Source: Hanleya hanleyi
Lineage: Eukaryota; Mollusca; Polyplacophora; Lepidopleurida; Hanleyidae
Direction: 5' to 3'
Length of the DNA: 64,000 nt
Assembly: GCA_036873755.1 (NCBI GenBank)
Contig: JAVTVY010047879.1
Span: 182,579 to 246,578, forward strand
Shown: one piece after another, positions 1 through 12,490 of the stretch
How positions within the stretch are numbered: the stretch's first letter is position 1
How the letters are laid out: each line of letters starts with the position of its first letter
Translations under genes and position numbers: made by a program
The notes under the pieces: generated by a model
Told to the model about the DNA's origin: nothing
The model's database searches: none
What the model saw: only the letters and a program-made list of their open reading frames with translations

Positions 1-129
1 AACAGAGAAAATTATAGTGACTCAGTATCTAGCGAGAGTGTCAGCACTGTCTCCAGCGTTAAATATCGTACACGGTGGTATGAAATCACAAACATGAGAG
101 ACACGGTGAGACTTTTACTCCATCAGACA

Positions 130-370
130 TCCTCGATTCTCATCAATTAGCATCAGATGAGTTACTTATTTAAGCTGATCTATCATCACAGTTCTCTAGC
201 TAGCGTATCTAGGACGCTAGGAGCCATGTGGTTACTTCATAGAGTCCCCATGAACAACTGCAATAAAAGCGCGGTTGCGATGCCAAGGTTAAATCTTAGA
301 ATCCTCAGTATCCTAGTCTGAATCACAGGTGCCGACGGAGGCTTTTCTGTGGCGTCATATGATCAGCTTT
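130..370 (+). repeat. Dispersed repeat module (family A, 5' part)
   Basis: The stretch with 'CATCAGATGAGTTACTT' and 'TATCATCACAG' followed by 'CTCTAGCTAGCG' recurs at about 32250-32340. The following words 'CCATGAACA' and 'GCAATAAAAGCG' recur at about 32785-32820 and in the other family A copies. The copy at 32 kb has an open frame here, but this copy has an in-frame stop, so the shared sequence is treated as a non-coding repeat. Confidence 0.6.
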
Positions 371-648
371 TCAGTCGCCGAACGCCAAATCTGCCAGCAT
401 ATTACATATCCCACCAATTCGAAATAAGGAACATGAAACATGGACAACTAGAATGATGGATGACACGGTGTACAATAGATTTGTGATTTCCATCTCGTGT
501 ACCCAGGCATGCATGAAAATGACCAGTTCTACACTATCTGCGCAGCTCTGGCCAGACAGGTAGTTGACAAGTTCTAAGCAGTGGGTAGAATCTTCATGAG
601 AAATTATGTTGATGTACATGTGGATGTAGCTGTACTGCACTGAACAGC

Positions 649-872
649 AATTGTACAGTGCCGTTCAGTTACTGATCCATGTACGTAGGTAATTACCTCA
701 AGAGAGAAAGAACAGTCACTAAACATTTGTATGCACATATTAAGTAAGTGGTCTTCACGCAGTAACTGTACAGTGCCGTCCAATTACTGATCCATGTACG
801 TAGGTAAAGAACAGTCACTAAACATTGCATGTGCATATCAAGTAAGTGGTCTTCAGGCAGTAATTGAACAAT
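649..872. repeat. Two-copy tandem duplication, about 115 bp
   Basis: Two adjacent units start with 'TGTACAGTGCCGT' and share 'TACTGATCCATGTACGTAGG', 'AGAACAGTCACTAAACAT' and 'AAGTAAGTGGTCTTCA'. The first unit carries about 14 extra bases ('TTACCTCAAGAGAG') absent from the second. Confidence 0.85.
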
Positions 873-1774
873 ATTGTTTAGGACGTATGCAATAGTGCTC
901 AACTTGGGAATGGACACTGCCAGGTGTGGATTGCGCTGTACTTTTCATTACTGGTCTGAACATTTCAGCGAAGTACCACCGAGTAACTTTACAGATCAAT
1001 CCAATATCAGAGCTACTCTGAGCCGTACTAATATATTGGAAACTGCACAATACTGAACCACTAAAACTTTCCTGTGTGCCACCTCAAACATAAAGAATAA
1101 GGATTTTTAAACAAACGAAATCTTGGCTTACTGAACATACTGAGGTTCTGATCTGTGTAAAACATATAAGTATATTATTTCCTCAGCCGATATATCTTAT
1201 ATGCTTTCCTTGGGACAGCAGAACCGCCGTCTGGGTTAGCGCATAGACAGAAACATAGAAGACTGGAAGAGCAGAATGTCAGGTACACTGAGAAATCTTG
1301 AACAGGTGCCAAATGATTCCGGTGTATGGTGAGGTACTATGATTACGCTGGTCGCTGAATTATTATTTTGGTTGATTGCATGAGCTTATGCTAATTTATC
1401 CGATTTGATATCATCATGATATATCTATACGGATTATTGATGTAAGCTTGATGCTTTGTGCGCTGTTTTCACAGTCTAGCTGTGAATATATACGTTCCAT
1501 CAGTAAACACCAATATAAGCGAGTGATTAGTCGACCCCAGTGAGTGTTACTAGAATTCCCACTGATTAAATTTGCATAGTAAAGCAAGGTAAGCACCCCG
1601 AAGAATGACAAGCAATTCATTTTGACTGAATATTTCGGCTTATTTTCAATTCATCAGTAGGAGTAAAGTGAAAGAGAAGTACAATAGTTTGTATACAGTT
1701 CAAGTGTCAAAATAATAGGTGCTAAATAAACAAATAATACAGAAGTCTATAAATGTGTCAACTATTGACAAGTA

Positions 1775-2050
1775 CAGTGTGTGGATTGGCAGATGTCAAT
1801 ATGGCTGTCTGTATTGATACATAGGCATAATTAAACGCAACATTAAAATGGTGCGCACTGACAAGAAGACATATTACCCACAAAGAAATATACTGACCGC
1901 ATATTTCTAAAACACCACAAGAACCAAAAGTGATCCCTGTGATGATTTGTATCCCAGCCACGCTTTTATTGTAGGTGTTCATGTTCACATATTGAATTAC
2001 ATGACCACTCTGCCCATTGCACCGGCTTGTGGTGCAACACGGTTAGATGG
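1775..2050 (-). repeat. Dispersed repeat, family A, minus orientation
   Basis: On the minus strand this reads 'ACATGAACACCTACAATAAAAG', 'GGGATACAAATCATCACAGG', 'CACTTTTGGTTCTTGTGG' and 'ATGTCTTCTTGTCAGT'. The same order of words is found at 22600-22860 (plus) and 26560-26800 (minus). No coding capacity is conserved between copies. Confidence 0.75.
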
Positions 2051-2248
2051 AGCATGTCATGATTCCGTTGAATAGAGAGCGGATATGACGCGATAAAGAT
2101 AACAGAGAAATAACAAAGTTGCTGAAGAAACAACACAGAAGACTATAGAGTATCAACAATTGGCATGTGCACTATGAATTGGCAGAACAATTAGGCAGTT
2201 AAAATTTATGACAATTGGGTAGATAAACAGACAAAAGTACTGAGTGGA

Positions 2249-2540
2249 TTAACCTTACCAGGCCTGGGGCGCCATTGTGCCGTTCCCTACCAACATCTCC
2301 GGAGCGACAGAAATTTGAGAGCTGATACTCCGTGACATTGTAGTCTATCATAGTGAAGTCACCTTGAGCCTACTTGCATAACCCTACGAGCAGAGGATCA
2401 TGGGTAAATTAAAAATGGCGTCTATGTGGAGTTACCAGAAAAGTGATGTTTTCGTAATTATTCTTCAAAATTTCTGCTTTTGTGCGAGAAAAAGTGAGCA
2501 ATAACTATTATATTTCACAACCGATTATTATTTGTCACAT
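2249..2540 (-). mobile_element. Half copy of the TTAA piggyBac-like MITE
   Basis: Begins TTAACC, then 'TTACCAGGCCTGGGG', and continues with the MITE subterminal words 'CCCTACCAAC', 'GAGAGCTGA', 'GCAGAGGATCATGGGTAAAT', 'AAAAGTGATGTTTTCGT' and 'TTCTTCAAAATTTCTGCTTT'. Homology fades in the middle of the element and the other TIR is missing, so this is a truncated copy. Confidence 0.75.
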
Positions 2541-3589
2541 TATTGTAGTGTCACAATTTTGTAATTAAGAAGCACCGGCATGGGAAACAATTCAGGAAAA
2601 GATCATGTACATCTAACAGTGTATTTCACGAAAGTTAAAGTCAATCAATCATTCTTCTTTCACTTGCCCGTTCGTAAGTGAATGTATCTTTACATATCCT
2701 ATGTGCAAGTGGTATCTGTAAACTACAAAAATGGCTGCTCTCAAGAATAGTTAATTGCACAACTTTCCGTAGATCAGGACTCTCTTGCTCTAGCCTGGCA
2801 TCAATCATGTTCGATGTTCGAGATCGCAAGGAAAGGGGGGAGAGGTGGGTCGCTGCAGAGTAAACAGTCAAATTTGAACAGGTAATTTGAACGATCTCGG
2901 GACATACCCTCACGGAAAACTGTTGTGTTTTAGACTTAATTTAACGCACTTTGGTGGATTTGAAAGGCTTCCTAGGGAAGAAGAAATATCTATAAAAATA
3001 CCATTGATGCTTCAATAAACGTCTAAAAAAATCAACGTCAGCTAAGTCATATAGAGGAGATCAATTATAGTGATTGGCTATCTCAACGACTTGAGATATT
3101 ATGCCTTAATTTATTTCCAAGGAAATGTTGTCATTGTATGTACTAACATCCGCACAAGTCCGTCAACGTATATCGGACCAAACAGGTTAACGATAACTGC
3201 GCAAAACGGTTGTTTGTGTGTCACTGCCTTAATTACGTTACTACATGACTAGGTTTCCTCCATTTCATTTATATTATTATTTTCTTTTTGTCAAGTGTAC
3301 GTGGTGGGGGGGGGGGGGGACCCCATCTGGCTATGGGCCGGGAAGGGACATGTACATTATAAACGATTCAAAATGACGATAATCTATCAAATAGATCAGA
3401 AATAGACCATGTAGACCGCCAATGCATTACCGCCTGTATATTCAGCAGAAGTAAATATTAGCTCTTTTGCATCATAGCCAAATGAATTTATCCGATTGGA
3501 ATGGTTTAGAATGATTAATATTCTTATCGCTTTACAACTGTATCACATTGTGCAGTCTGAGTCGAGATAGGCATAATTGGGAAGATAGT

Positions 3590-3790
3590 CCATTGGACAT
3601 CCACATCCTAATCACCCATAGCGATATCAGGGATGTTCAATATTCATAAACCCTCATTTATATTTGCATTAAATTATTCCATTGGCTCATCTGCAATTCT
3701 TATTCGGGAGTATCTAGAGGGCCATACCACCGAGCGTGTTTGTCATGTTGTAACCAGATATGGCATACATAATTATTTGGCGGCACACGA
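3590..3790 (+). repeat. Dispersed repeat, family E
   Basis: Shares the order 'GCGATATC', 'TTCAATATT(C/T)AT(A/T)AACC', 'TTTGCATT.AATTATTC..TTGG' and 'TTTGCAATTC' type words with 21200-21400, 33100-33340 and 49990-50205. The copies are diverged and no coding frame is common to them. Confidence 0.55.
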
Positions 3791-3819
3791 GAGCAACCAT
3801 TTTGTATATTCTTGAGTAA

Positions 3820-5280
3820 TTGAACCTTACTAACAGTTCGCCAAGTGGGAAGAGTTGCCCTTGGTGGCAATATATCATTGACAGACAATATTAAATAACT
3901 ACACAATCATCGTATACTTATAGGAGTTCAGGCAAATAGCTATGGATGCTTTCATGGGTAAACTTATTATTCTTGCTGTTTCATATACACTTTTTCATCT
4001 TTTGACTGAAAATGGCTCAACCGATTTTTATTTCCAGGTCGACCATCTGGGAACACCAAGCACTGTCCAACCGTTCCGTCCATCTGATAGATTCACTTCT
4101 TGGTCCGTCCTAATCCAGTCCTTAATCCGCTTGAAATACACACACAGAGTTCTGTTTTGTCTCCTATACCAGTCGTTTGTACCCATATATGTTCTGGGGT
4201 GCCTAGACATTTTTGTCGAGCAATTCAGCCCCTTTTGAAAATTTCCCCATCTCACCACGCTATTTACTCCATCGGCGCATGGAAAGAAACGTGTTCTACA
4301 CCAATTACGAAGAATATAGTATATGTGTGATAAAAGCTATGCATATCAACGAAGAATCGATATTTAGTAGCAATAAGTTTCTATATGTGCGTAGATGCGA
4401 TATATGCATATATTATACATGAACTATACATGAAATAGAAGGGCCGTTCAGCAGATAGTGAGTGCTATTCGCAAAGGATAATTTACATGGTCGAAATTGA
4501 AAGACACGAGAGGAGAACGTGAGAGAAGACGCTATTATTTTATAATTAAATCCGATTATGATAAGTGTGTACCTCACTCTGTAAATTGACGCAGACCTGA
4601 GGGGATGGACGACGATGAAAGCAAGCATTATGTTTACTGAATAGAAAATAAATTCGATTTACGGGAGTGTGATTAACTTATATGATCTATATCGTGACTT
4701 TCCTCATCCTTACAATATGGTCGTTATGTTTTAACTGTTCGAGAAGGAGTACCGAGAGTGGAAATGTTCGCCAAATGTTTGAACAACTGATGACTCTATA
4801 GACATATTTCCATTCACATCACATGGAACAAGAATATCAATACGAAAGCAAAAGCTCGACAGAGGTAGCCTCCCTCTTATCACCCGAGGAAAGTCGACCG
4901 GGACCAAAGCTTTTCATGCATGGCTATAACCAATCGACACGTTAATATTTGGATGGTGTGACTGTATAGGTTTCAAAATCAGTTTGGCTGTCTGACCCAT
5001 GACGCAGAGTCATCTATAGACACAGTTTAATTACCGATATTGATACATATGCCGCTGCAGCAAATGTCAATCGTATCAATTCATCAAGAGCGCATCTCAC
5101 GGACATACAATGATTTACAACACGCAATAACAAAGCCATATGCAGTATTGGAAGGAACTTTCCATAAAACGAACAAGCTTCCGCCAGAATCTGTGTTCAT
5201 CAGTCATTATTTACAAAAACCTACTTCAAAAGAAAATTGAGAATTGTGGATGGGTAATAAACCTATCTCGCCCATGAATT
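3820..5280. other. No recognisable gene
   Basis: Short open frames overlap on both strands at 3940-4330, but none shows a known domain or exon-like splice borders. One phrase near 4262 ('CTCCATCGGCGCATGGA') recurs near 27260 inside a family B/A repeat, which suggests that this too is repeat-derived. Confidence 0.5.
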
Positions 5281-5289
5281 GCTTTCAAT

Positions 5290-5864
5290 AATCTTACCTG
5301 GCCTGGGGGTGGGGGGGCAAAATGACTCCCTACCAAACTTTCTGCACTATCTCCAGAACGACAAAAAATGGACAGCTGAAACTCCTTGACTTTATAGATT
5401 ATCATATTTAGGTCATATTGAGCCTATTAGCATAACTTCCCGAGCAGAGGACTAAGGTAAATTCAAGATGGCGGCCACGTGGGGTACCAGAAAAGTGATG
5501 TTTTTGTCATATTTCTTCAAAATTTCTGCTTTTCCGCAACGAAAAGTTAGAAAAAAACTATTTTAATCCACATCACATTAAATTTACTAATTTATCATGC
5601 AGTTTTTGCCGAGAAATTGCATAAATAAAAAATTCTGAAAATCCGACCGAAAAATCGACCAAAAATACCGTTTTTGAAAATGTCACTGTGACGTCATCAA
5701 AGCAGTCATAGTGGCTGTTTTTTTTACATTTTCTCGTAGAGCTTGACCCAGGGTATAGTGTGGCAAGTTTCATCCCCCTAGCTCAAGCGGTAAGAAAATT
5801 AATTTCGCCCCCCCCCCCCCAAGGCCAGGACAGGTCACAAAAAGCCCAGGCCAGATAGGGTTAA
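5290..5864 (-). mobile_element. TTAA piggyBac-like MITE, near full length
   Basis: The right end reads 'GCCCAGGCCAGATAGGGTTAA'-like sequence with an intact TTAA at 5861-5864. The left end is degraded ('AATCTTACCTGGCCTGG'). Inside are an exact AAGATGGCGGC word (5465-5475), a TGACGTCA palindrome (5689-5696), and a 13-base C run at 5808-5820. The element is in the opposite orientation to the copy at 38469-39067. It has no coding capacity. Confidence 0.85.
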
Positions 5865-6779
5865 CCTTAGCCTTAATAAAAGCATTCAAAGGACGATATT
5901 AGCTGTCATCAACAATTGTGACTCAATTATTACGTTTGCATCATCCATGTAGCTATGGTTCATGTGGCAAACGGTGCACAAACTTGCATAATGATACCGA
6001 GTACACAGTACAGGATGGTATGGAGTATATGCAGCACAAACTTGCATAATAGAAGATGAGAGGTTTTCTTAGAAAATCCTCTCTAATACGAACAGAAAAC
6101 GAACATGTACACATATCGCAGGGATGTAATACAGCTCATGACAGACCATGAACAGCCTAATTGAATGGAGTATATGGGACAATGGAACCACGCAGTCACG
6201 ATCGTCCGAATCGTAAAAATCCCCCCGCGTTATAGGCGCACAAACATATGTCAGAGAAATACATCACTGGTTCAATGTTAACATTTGTTAAAAAGAGTAA
6301 CATGCGATTGTGATAACATGGAGAAGAATCTGCTTTGCCGTAGTAAATCAGCTGATTTGCTCCTAGATTTTCCATGCACCTGGATGATTTTTAGACTACG
6401 TCATCCAGAGCTGACGAAGCCCTATTGACCGCACATTTTTGTCGTGTGCTTCCCGAACTTTTCAATAAAATGACAGATTTCACTCCAATTTTACTATAAT
6501 AAATATGGTGTGACGCAAAAGACGCTTACGTGTGGAGAGTAATTGAGCCGCTTTAGAATTCAATGACGTATGAGATGATATTGCTAGTATGTTTCCCCGT
6601 GCAGTGACACGTGTTTGTATATATATCTGCACAGTCACCTTCACAGGAGCATGATTATCGAACATACATTTGGATGTCAGTGACTGCGCTCTAAATGTAA
6701 TACGGACTTTCACTGAACTGGGCAAATCCGCTAATGCATGAGCTACAATTAGGAAACACAATTATTTTATGTGAATAAA

Positions 6780-6960
6780 TGCGTCAGATCCGTCATTCAT
6801 TGGGTAGTCGTCGTCCATTAAGAGTTTCAAAAGGTTCATAATCCAAAGATTTGCTTCATTGATAGTATTAGCACCTAAATTAACATAACCGAAAGATAAA
6901 ACAGATAAATTGTAGTTACTTGAAAGATAGAAGCGGTCAACCTTTCTCAATGATGCCGAC
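6780..6960 (-). repeat. Dispersed repeat, family B
   Basis: Contains 'GTCCGTCATTCATTGG', 'GTCGTCCATTAAGAG', 'TAATCCAAAGA', 'ATAGTATTAGCACC' and then 'AGAAGCGGTCAACC..TCTCAATGATGCCG', in the same order as the copy at 50205-50400. Orientation is given relative to those words. Non-coding. Confidence 0.65.
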
Positions 6961-7799
6961 AAGATCAGTTGATATTCTGTTCGTCAAATCCGCATCATAG
7001 TTCAATTTTCGCAGAGGTAAGTATATATTGCCGTGTTGTATCCGAAAAGTGATGTTTTGTTTTAAATGGTATCCTTGCTTTTTCTGATTGGACATTTGTG
7101 TCTGATGATACCATGAGGTCATCATTCACGGTGTTCATCGGGACAGGCATAGATATTACATCAAATCTCGTTTTTATTCACCACTCTGTTTAATATACAT
7201 TTTCTTACATTTGCTTAAGGGAGGGGGTTGGGGTAAACAGTTTTATTTTAAATAATGTCTTTACTTGTTCTGGTTGGACATTGGTGTCTGATGATACCAC
7301 GAGGTCATCATTCACTGTCTTCATCAGGATGAGTATAGATATTACATCTAATCTCGATTTTTCTCACATTGTCAAATCTAAATCTATATGATGAGTTTAA
7401 TTTTTGTTTAAACAAAATATGCATGTGCTATATTAGCCTTTTTAGTTCAGTTTTATATATATTTATTTTTTAGAAAGGGTCGTTAGGATTTTATTATTAT
7501 TAAATTAATTGTGTTGGTCCATACATGCTCCCTTCCTTTTATGTCTCTAACATCACCATGACATTAAATAACGCATTTGGAGTTTGATTTTTCTACATAT
7601 TTTTTATTCCATTACAAATCCGTATAGTTGGATATTTTAAATCAATATATATGTTGTACATCAAACTCAATGCAACGACCTGGCGCGCATAATTTTATTA
7701 AATTGAAAGCGCCATTCAAATTAAACTAGTAGTAGTAGTAGAAAAGTGATGTCACGATATTGATGGGACTATAAAAAAAATAGAATGTTCTAATGACAT

Positions 7800-7945
7800 A
7801 TTAATCTGTTAGATGAGTATCTCAGTCACGCTCTGATTGCGTCTGTTCATATAAACACTACGGAGATGCCTTTCACATAGTGTTTACACGGTCCCTAGCC
7901 CCGGGTTAAGCGGAATTAGATACAATTACAATACATAGCGCAAAG
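7800..7945 (-). repeat. Dispersed repeat, family A core
   Basis: Contains 'GAGTATCTCAGTCACGCT', 'TGTTCATATAAACAC', 'GGTCCCTAGCCCCGGGTTAA' and 'GCGGAATTAGATACAATTA'. The same words are found at 10505-10640, 24520-24570, 34550-34680 and 50495-50650. This copy lacks the SINE found at the matching site of the 24.4-kb copy. Confidence 0.75.
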
Positions 7946-8159
7946 ATATAGCTGATTCAATAAATAGCACGTAATTTCGACTGACGTGGAGGGATCGCCG
8001 GCATTGTTGAAACAAAAGAGTAGGAGAAACGGGTACTTGGTTTCATCTTGGTTAGAAAAACCCCCAGACATATAAACAAAAAATATAAGTGGCATAAGGT
8101 ATAAAGTGTATATTCTATAGCAGGATGATCTCGCTGGATAATTTTGAGTACAAACTTTC

Positions 8160-9700
8160 ATTGATAAATTGGATTTATGTGTTTAAAACGAGTACTTGGA
8201 TAACGATATAGGAGGGATCCACTGCTGCGTTGTTGTTTAAGGTGATTCGTTGTACATGTACATCAACTCAATGGTTTCATTGATCGATGACATGCGAATT
8301 GTCATCTGATACATAGTAAATACACATTAGATGAGTGTTATCTGCCTTTGAATTCTAACTAGATGCAAATAGAAAAAAGACAGGTGAGAATAACATATTG
8401 GTCTGCTGAGACGGAATCCACGCTGTCCAAGACACCACGCACGTACCACCTTGGACATGGGGTTAGAAGCGTATGAACAACTGATCAGTCAGCGTCTTAT
8501 ACATGAACCCTGTGCATGAGAGGATGAACTGAAGAAGACGATGAGGAATCCGAAAGCTAAATCCTATTAAAATGGTTCCTTTCATAATCCAATAGAGGAT
8601 TTATTTAATAACGGCGTCTTCTAATTAACTGTTGATCTTGGTCAGAATAATCGGATATCATGAGGTGACGTGGAATTGATTATGGGAGGCTTCAGTTTAC
8701 CAGACAATATATCAGTATACTATATTGAACTAGGCGCAATAATCGAGTCCCTGGATTCGGTCTTCAAACACGAGTTGACTCGCACAGTAATGTTTAGTTA
8801 TATTCCAAGTAGAATCAATTGATTCACAGTATCCAACTGTAGCCCTGATCTCCTACACGAAATAGAAAGTATGTCAACACAAATACGCCTGAAGTAAATT
8901 GACGTTAGACTAACATGGGTTCAGGCCCATTTTACCACCAGAAATAATGAAACTGCTGATAGGAATGCCAAATAGTCTCACCCAAACTTCAGATAATAGA
9001 ATTAAAAACAAAGAGAACTGAACTTTATCATCTTTATCAACTAGATAGCAAGTGACAAACTGAACGGAAAGAAGATGTCCTTGGCCGATGGCTGCATATG
9101 ATAGTAAATGGGGGCGAGGACAAGACAGGCCGACGGATTCCAGTTAGATAGTATAATCCTCAGTTTACCATTAGGCAAAATATAACAGGCTCCTTATCAA
9201 GAACATATCGCACTTCATGAATGTAACTTTGCAACAACGAAGAACTAAATAATAGAGCGCTTCCGAAATGCCCAAAACATGATCTCCATCGTCACAATCT
9301 GGAAATCTAGCCAAAGCATTGAAAATAAGAGGTTGTCAGCAGTATTACTTCCCAAACCTTCCATATAAACAAGTAACACCTCCTTAATGAATTATATCAA
9401 GTCAACACGCAGGGATATTTCGGTCCAACTGATGATCATTGCGTCAGGGGGAATGGGTCAGTGGGAATACCTTGATTTCGAGGGCCGTGTGTCTCATTTT
9501 CAGCAAAATTACGTAACTATATGACTAAGTAGGGATTCATATGTCGGTGTGATGGGAGAAACCGGTACGCCTGGCCATACATGACAGGCACTCTGAGCAT
9601 TATGAATATTTCCAAATAAACGATTGCGTAACCCGAGTCATATATATACATTCACAGGTATAAATGCAATTATAAGACGCTCCTGGACTCTATGATTGTG
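8160..9700. other. Gene-free stretch
   Basis: I see no long reading frame, known domain, RNA gene or clear tandem repeat here. The sequence looks like degraded intergenic DNA. Confidence 0.5.
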
Positions 9701-9859
9701 GCTTGTGTGCTGTTAATTTGGCTCGAATTGTTTTTCTCATGTTAAAATGCTATTCTATGTGTAATAGTCTCTACAGCGGATCAAATGTTGGTTTTAGAAT
9801 TCGATCGTCAATTGGCCAGATTATTATGTCATGTGTTGGAAACAATAAATGTTCATGCA

Positions 9860-10190
9860 TTTTACGATATAACACAGTGCATGTTATGGGTACAGGCATT
9901 TCCAATGTTTAGCCGTTAGCCACTCAGTCGATACTTTGAGATGTCTCACATCAGTACTAAGCACGAAGGAAACCGGGTACAACCCTTCTGTAATGTCCAT
10001 CTGTTGTCTCTCAGCTTTAGACTTGTATATGGTCGTACCGCTAAGTTTATATGTCCCCCAATTATGGGGAATTGTAAGTGATGGACAGTGCAGTATTGAT
10101 TTTTCACTGTTAACTCTCATCTTCCCTGTTAACTCTCGGATGTTTTAGGGATAACGAGGTAATTTACTCGATACTTTCCCAACGCAGCTA
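9860..10190 (+). repeat. Dispersed repeat, family H, copy 1
   Basis: Matches 13620-13940 through 'TTTACGATATAA', 'TTAGCCGTTAG', 'TAATGTCCATC', 'GGACAGTGC.GTATTGA', and a block with no mismatch: 'TTTTAGGGATAACGAGGTAA' plus the next ten bases. Copies otherwise differ substantially, so the identity of this block stands out. Confidence 0.75.
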
Positions 10191-10504
10191 TCCCACTGAT
10201 GGAGCCTAGAGAGGGCGCATAGAAAATAGTTTCACGTCAAAAGATAAATTTATACTCGGATCAATGTTTATTCTGAAATAAAGAAAAATGAAAAAGGGAA
10301 GAAAAAGAAACATGAAAAAGGGAAGAAAAAAACCCAAACTCAGTAGCGCTATTTTCGATACCTATTTCAAAATGTTCCCACTGATAAGATTTCGAAACAC
10401 AATAAATTATTGAAGAAACATATAAAACAGGGCTATACTACCAAGCGCCTCCACTCGAAGTTTCTCAAATTAGGCGGTACATATCGCATGCTTATAGCAA
10501 AATA

Positions 10505-10645
10505 CGAGCGTAGCTTGCAAGATCTGTGGCGTTACGTTTCGTAACTTGTGTCTACTTCCGCTTAACCCGGGGCTGAAGGCGGTATGAACTCATGCTCCTT
10601 ATGGTGTTCATATGAACAGGCACCATCAAAGCGTGACAGACTAGC
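10505..10645 (+). repeat. Dispersed repeat, family A core
   Basis: Reads 'GTTACGTTTCGTAAC', 'TTCCGCTTAACCCGGGGCT', 'GGTGTTCATATGAACAGGCA' and 'ATCAAAGCGTGACAG'. This is the reverse complement of the 50495-50600 copy. Confidence 0.75.
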
Positions 10646-11466
10646 CACTTTATTTGAAGGCTTACATTTCATATGACCAAACAGTATTCACTAAAATAAT
10701 CTCACTTGGAAATAGAATCGATATAGTACTTAAGGACTCGAGGTCCGTCCATAGAAAATTCGGACACCCGGACATCTACAACATTGAACCATGTATATTA
10801 TATAGTTTTCTAAAGGTACGGATTCGGGCAATTCAGATAAACATTCGGGGCTAATAAGGTTTGAAATATTCGAGTTTAATTGAAGTAGTTTATAAAATAT
10901 TGTCTTTGGTTCAAGTTGCCGATTCTAGATTTTTCCTCAAAAAGTTGTAAAACTTGATATATCCATTCCGGACTTTTTAAACATCACAAGAGACTCTCAG
11001 ATTTTCTAATTCCGCCTCACAACGTATTTTATTGACTTTCAACGTTGCGTAATTGGAATCGTTAGCCAACTCGCGGTCATTGTAATTTAAACATTCATAT
11101 CACGAGTAAAACAATTTGAGACACGAGAAACACTTGTATACTATGATATGTGTGTAACTTACGTAGTCCAGCTTAACAAAAACGGCGAAAAACCACCCGT
11201 AAAATGAAGGGAAACGTAACAATACTAAAGATTTTTCATTCATATTGATCCATGGAGCTGAGGAACAAACATATTGTTGTCTTTCATGTAGTGCGCTAAC
11301 AACCGAAAGAAAACGGAATGGAATAAATCCCGCTGAATGTTTTTTTCTTGTACAAGACCGTATTTTATGAGCTCCCAACATGAATTTACGAAAGAGTTTA
11401 TATCAGTGTTTGCCCGTAATACGGTTAGCGATCACGGCCTGTTATAGCGCTCAGGCGAGTCAGGTG

Positions 11467-12490
11467 TTAACTCTACATGACCTGGGTTTTTTAGGGCCTA
11501 TCCAAGTTGAGGCGAGGGGCATTTCCCCCTTCCCCTAAATATATGTCTTGCCTCTTGAGCTAGGGGGTGGAAACTCAGCACACTATACCCTTGTGTCAGG
11601 CTGTAGCAGAACATTCAATGAATTCAAGATGACGTCATTTAAAAAAGACATTTATTGTTCGATTTTTCTGTCAGATTTTTCGAATTTCTTTTTTTATGTG
11701 TTGTCTTCGCAAACGCTGTATTATGATAAATAAGTCAATGTTAGTCTGATTTGAAATAAAGAGACTTTGTCCACCTTTTCTAAAACAAAAGCAAGAATAC
11801 TGAAGAAAACTGACGAAAACAGTGGTTTTTCTGGTGCCCAATATGGCCGCCATTTGGAATGATCCTCTACTCGGGGTTTATGCAAATATGCCCAATGATC
11901 ACGATCTCATAAATACAAAGTCACATAGTATTTGTCGTTCCGGGTATAGGGTAGAAAGTTTGATATAGTATTTGTCGTTCCGGGTATAGGGTAGAAAGTT
12001 TGATACAGTATTTGTCGTTCCGGGTATAGGGTAGAAAGTTTGATATAGTATTTGTCGTTCCGGGTATAGGGTAGAAAGTTTGATATAGTATTTGTCGTTC
12101 CGGGTATAGGGTAGAAAGTTTGATATAGTATTTGTCGTTCCGGGTATAGGGTAGAAAGTTTGATATAGTATTTGTCGTTCCGGGTATAGGGTAGAAAGTT
12201 TGATATAGTATTTGTCATTCCGGATATAGGGTAGAAAGTTTGATATAGTATTTGTCGTTCCGGGTATAGGGTAGAAAGTTTGATATAGTATTTGTCGTTC
12301 CGGGTATAGGGTAGAAAGTTTGATATAGTATTTGTCGTTCCGGGTATAGGGTAGAAAGTTTGATATAGTATTTGTCATTCCGGATATAGGGTAGAAAGTT
12401 TGATATAGTATTTGTCATTCCGGGTATAGGGTAGAAAGTTTGATAGGGGGATGGGGGGACATAATGCCACCTCCAGACCTGGTAGGGTGA
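11467..12490 (+). mobile_element. TTAA MITE copy enlarged by an internal minisatellite
   Basis: The left end is TTAA then 'CTCTACATGACCTGGG'; the right end is 'CCTGGTAGGGTGAA', a degraded form of the family TIR. The interior carries the family's 'CTTGAGCTAGGG', a TGACGTCA at 11630-11637, 'TATGGCCGCCAT' and 'GATCCTCTACTCGGGGTT'. Where other copies have one segment 'TTTGTCGTTCCAGA..CAGAAAGTTTGGTAGGGGG', this copy has 13 tandem versions (11927-12445), so it is about 1 kb rather than 0.6 kb. Confidence 0.85.
11927..12445. repeat. 13-copy, 40-bp minisatellite inside the MITE
   Basis: The 40-base unit runs 'AGTATTTGTCGTTCCGGGTA' then 'TAGGGTAGAAAGTTTGATAT'. Copies are almost identical. A shared variant ('GTCATTCCGGATATAGG') occurs twice exactly 160 bp apart, at 12214 and 12374, which suggests that a four-unit block was duplicated. 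Apparent proteins of up to 159 residues on the minus strand arise only because 40 bp repeats through all three frames without a stop. Confidence 0.95.

Noticed and set aside
4028..4330. Overlapping 76-98 codon frames on both strands
   Set aside because: Open in several frames on both strands with no domain; part of the sequence recurs in a repeat near 27260.
10152..10169. Homing endonuclease (I-SceI) site
   Set aside because: Two mismatches, no intron or endonuclease gene nearby; kept only as a note on local conservation.
11927..12445. CRISPR array
   Set aside because: Units are continuous 40-bp copies without unique spacers, and the DNA is eukaryotic.
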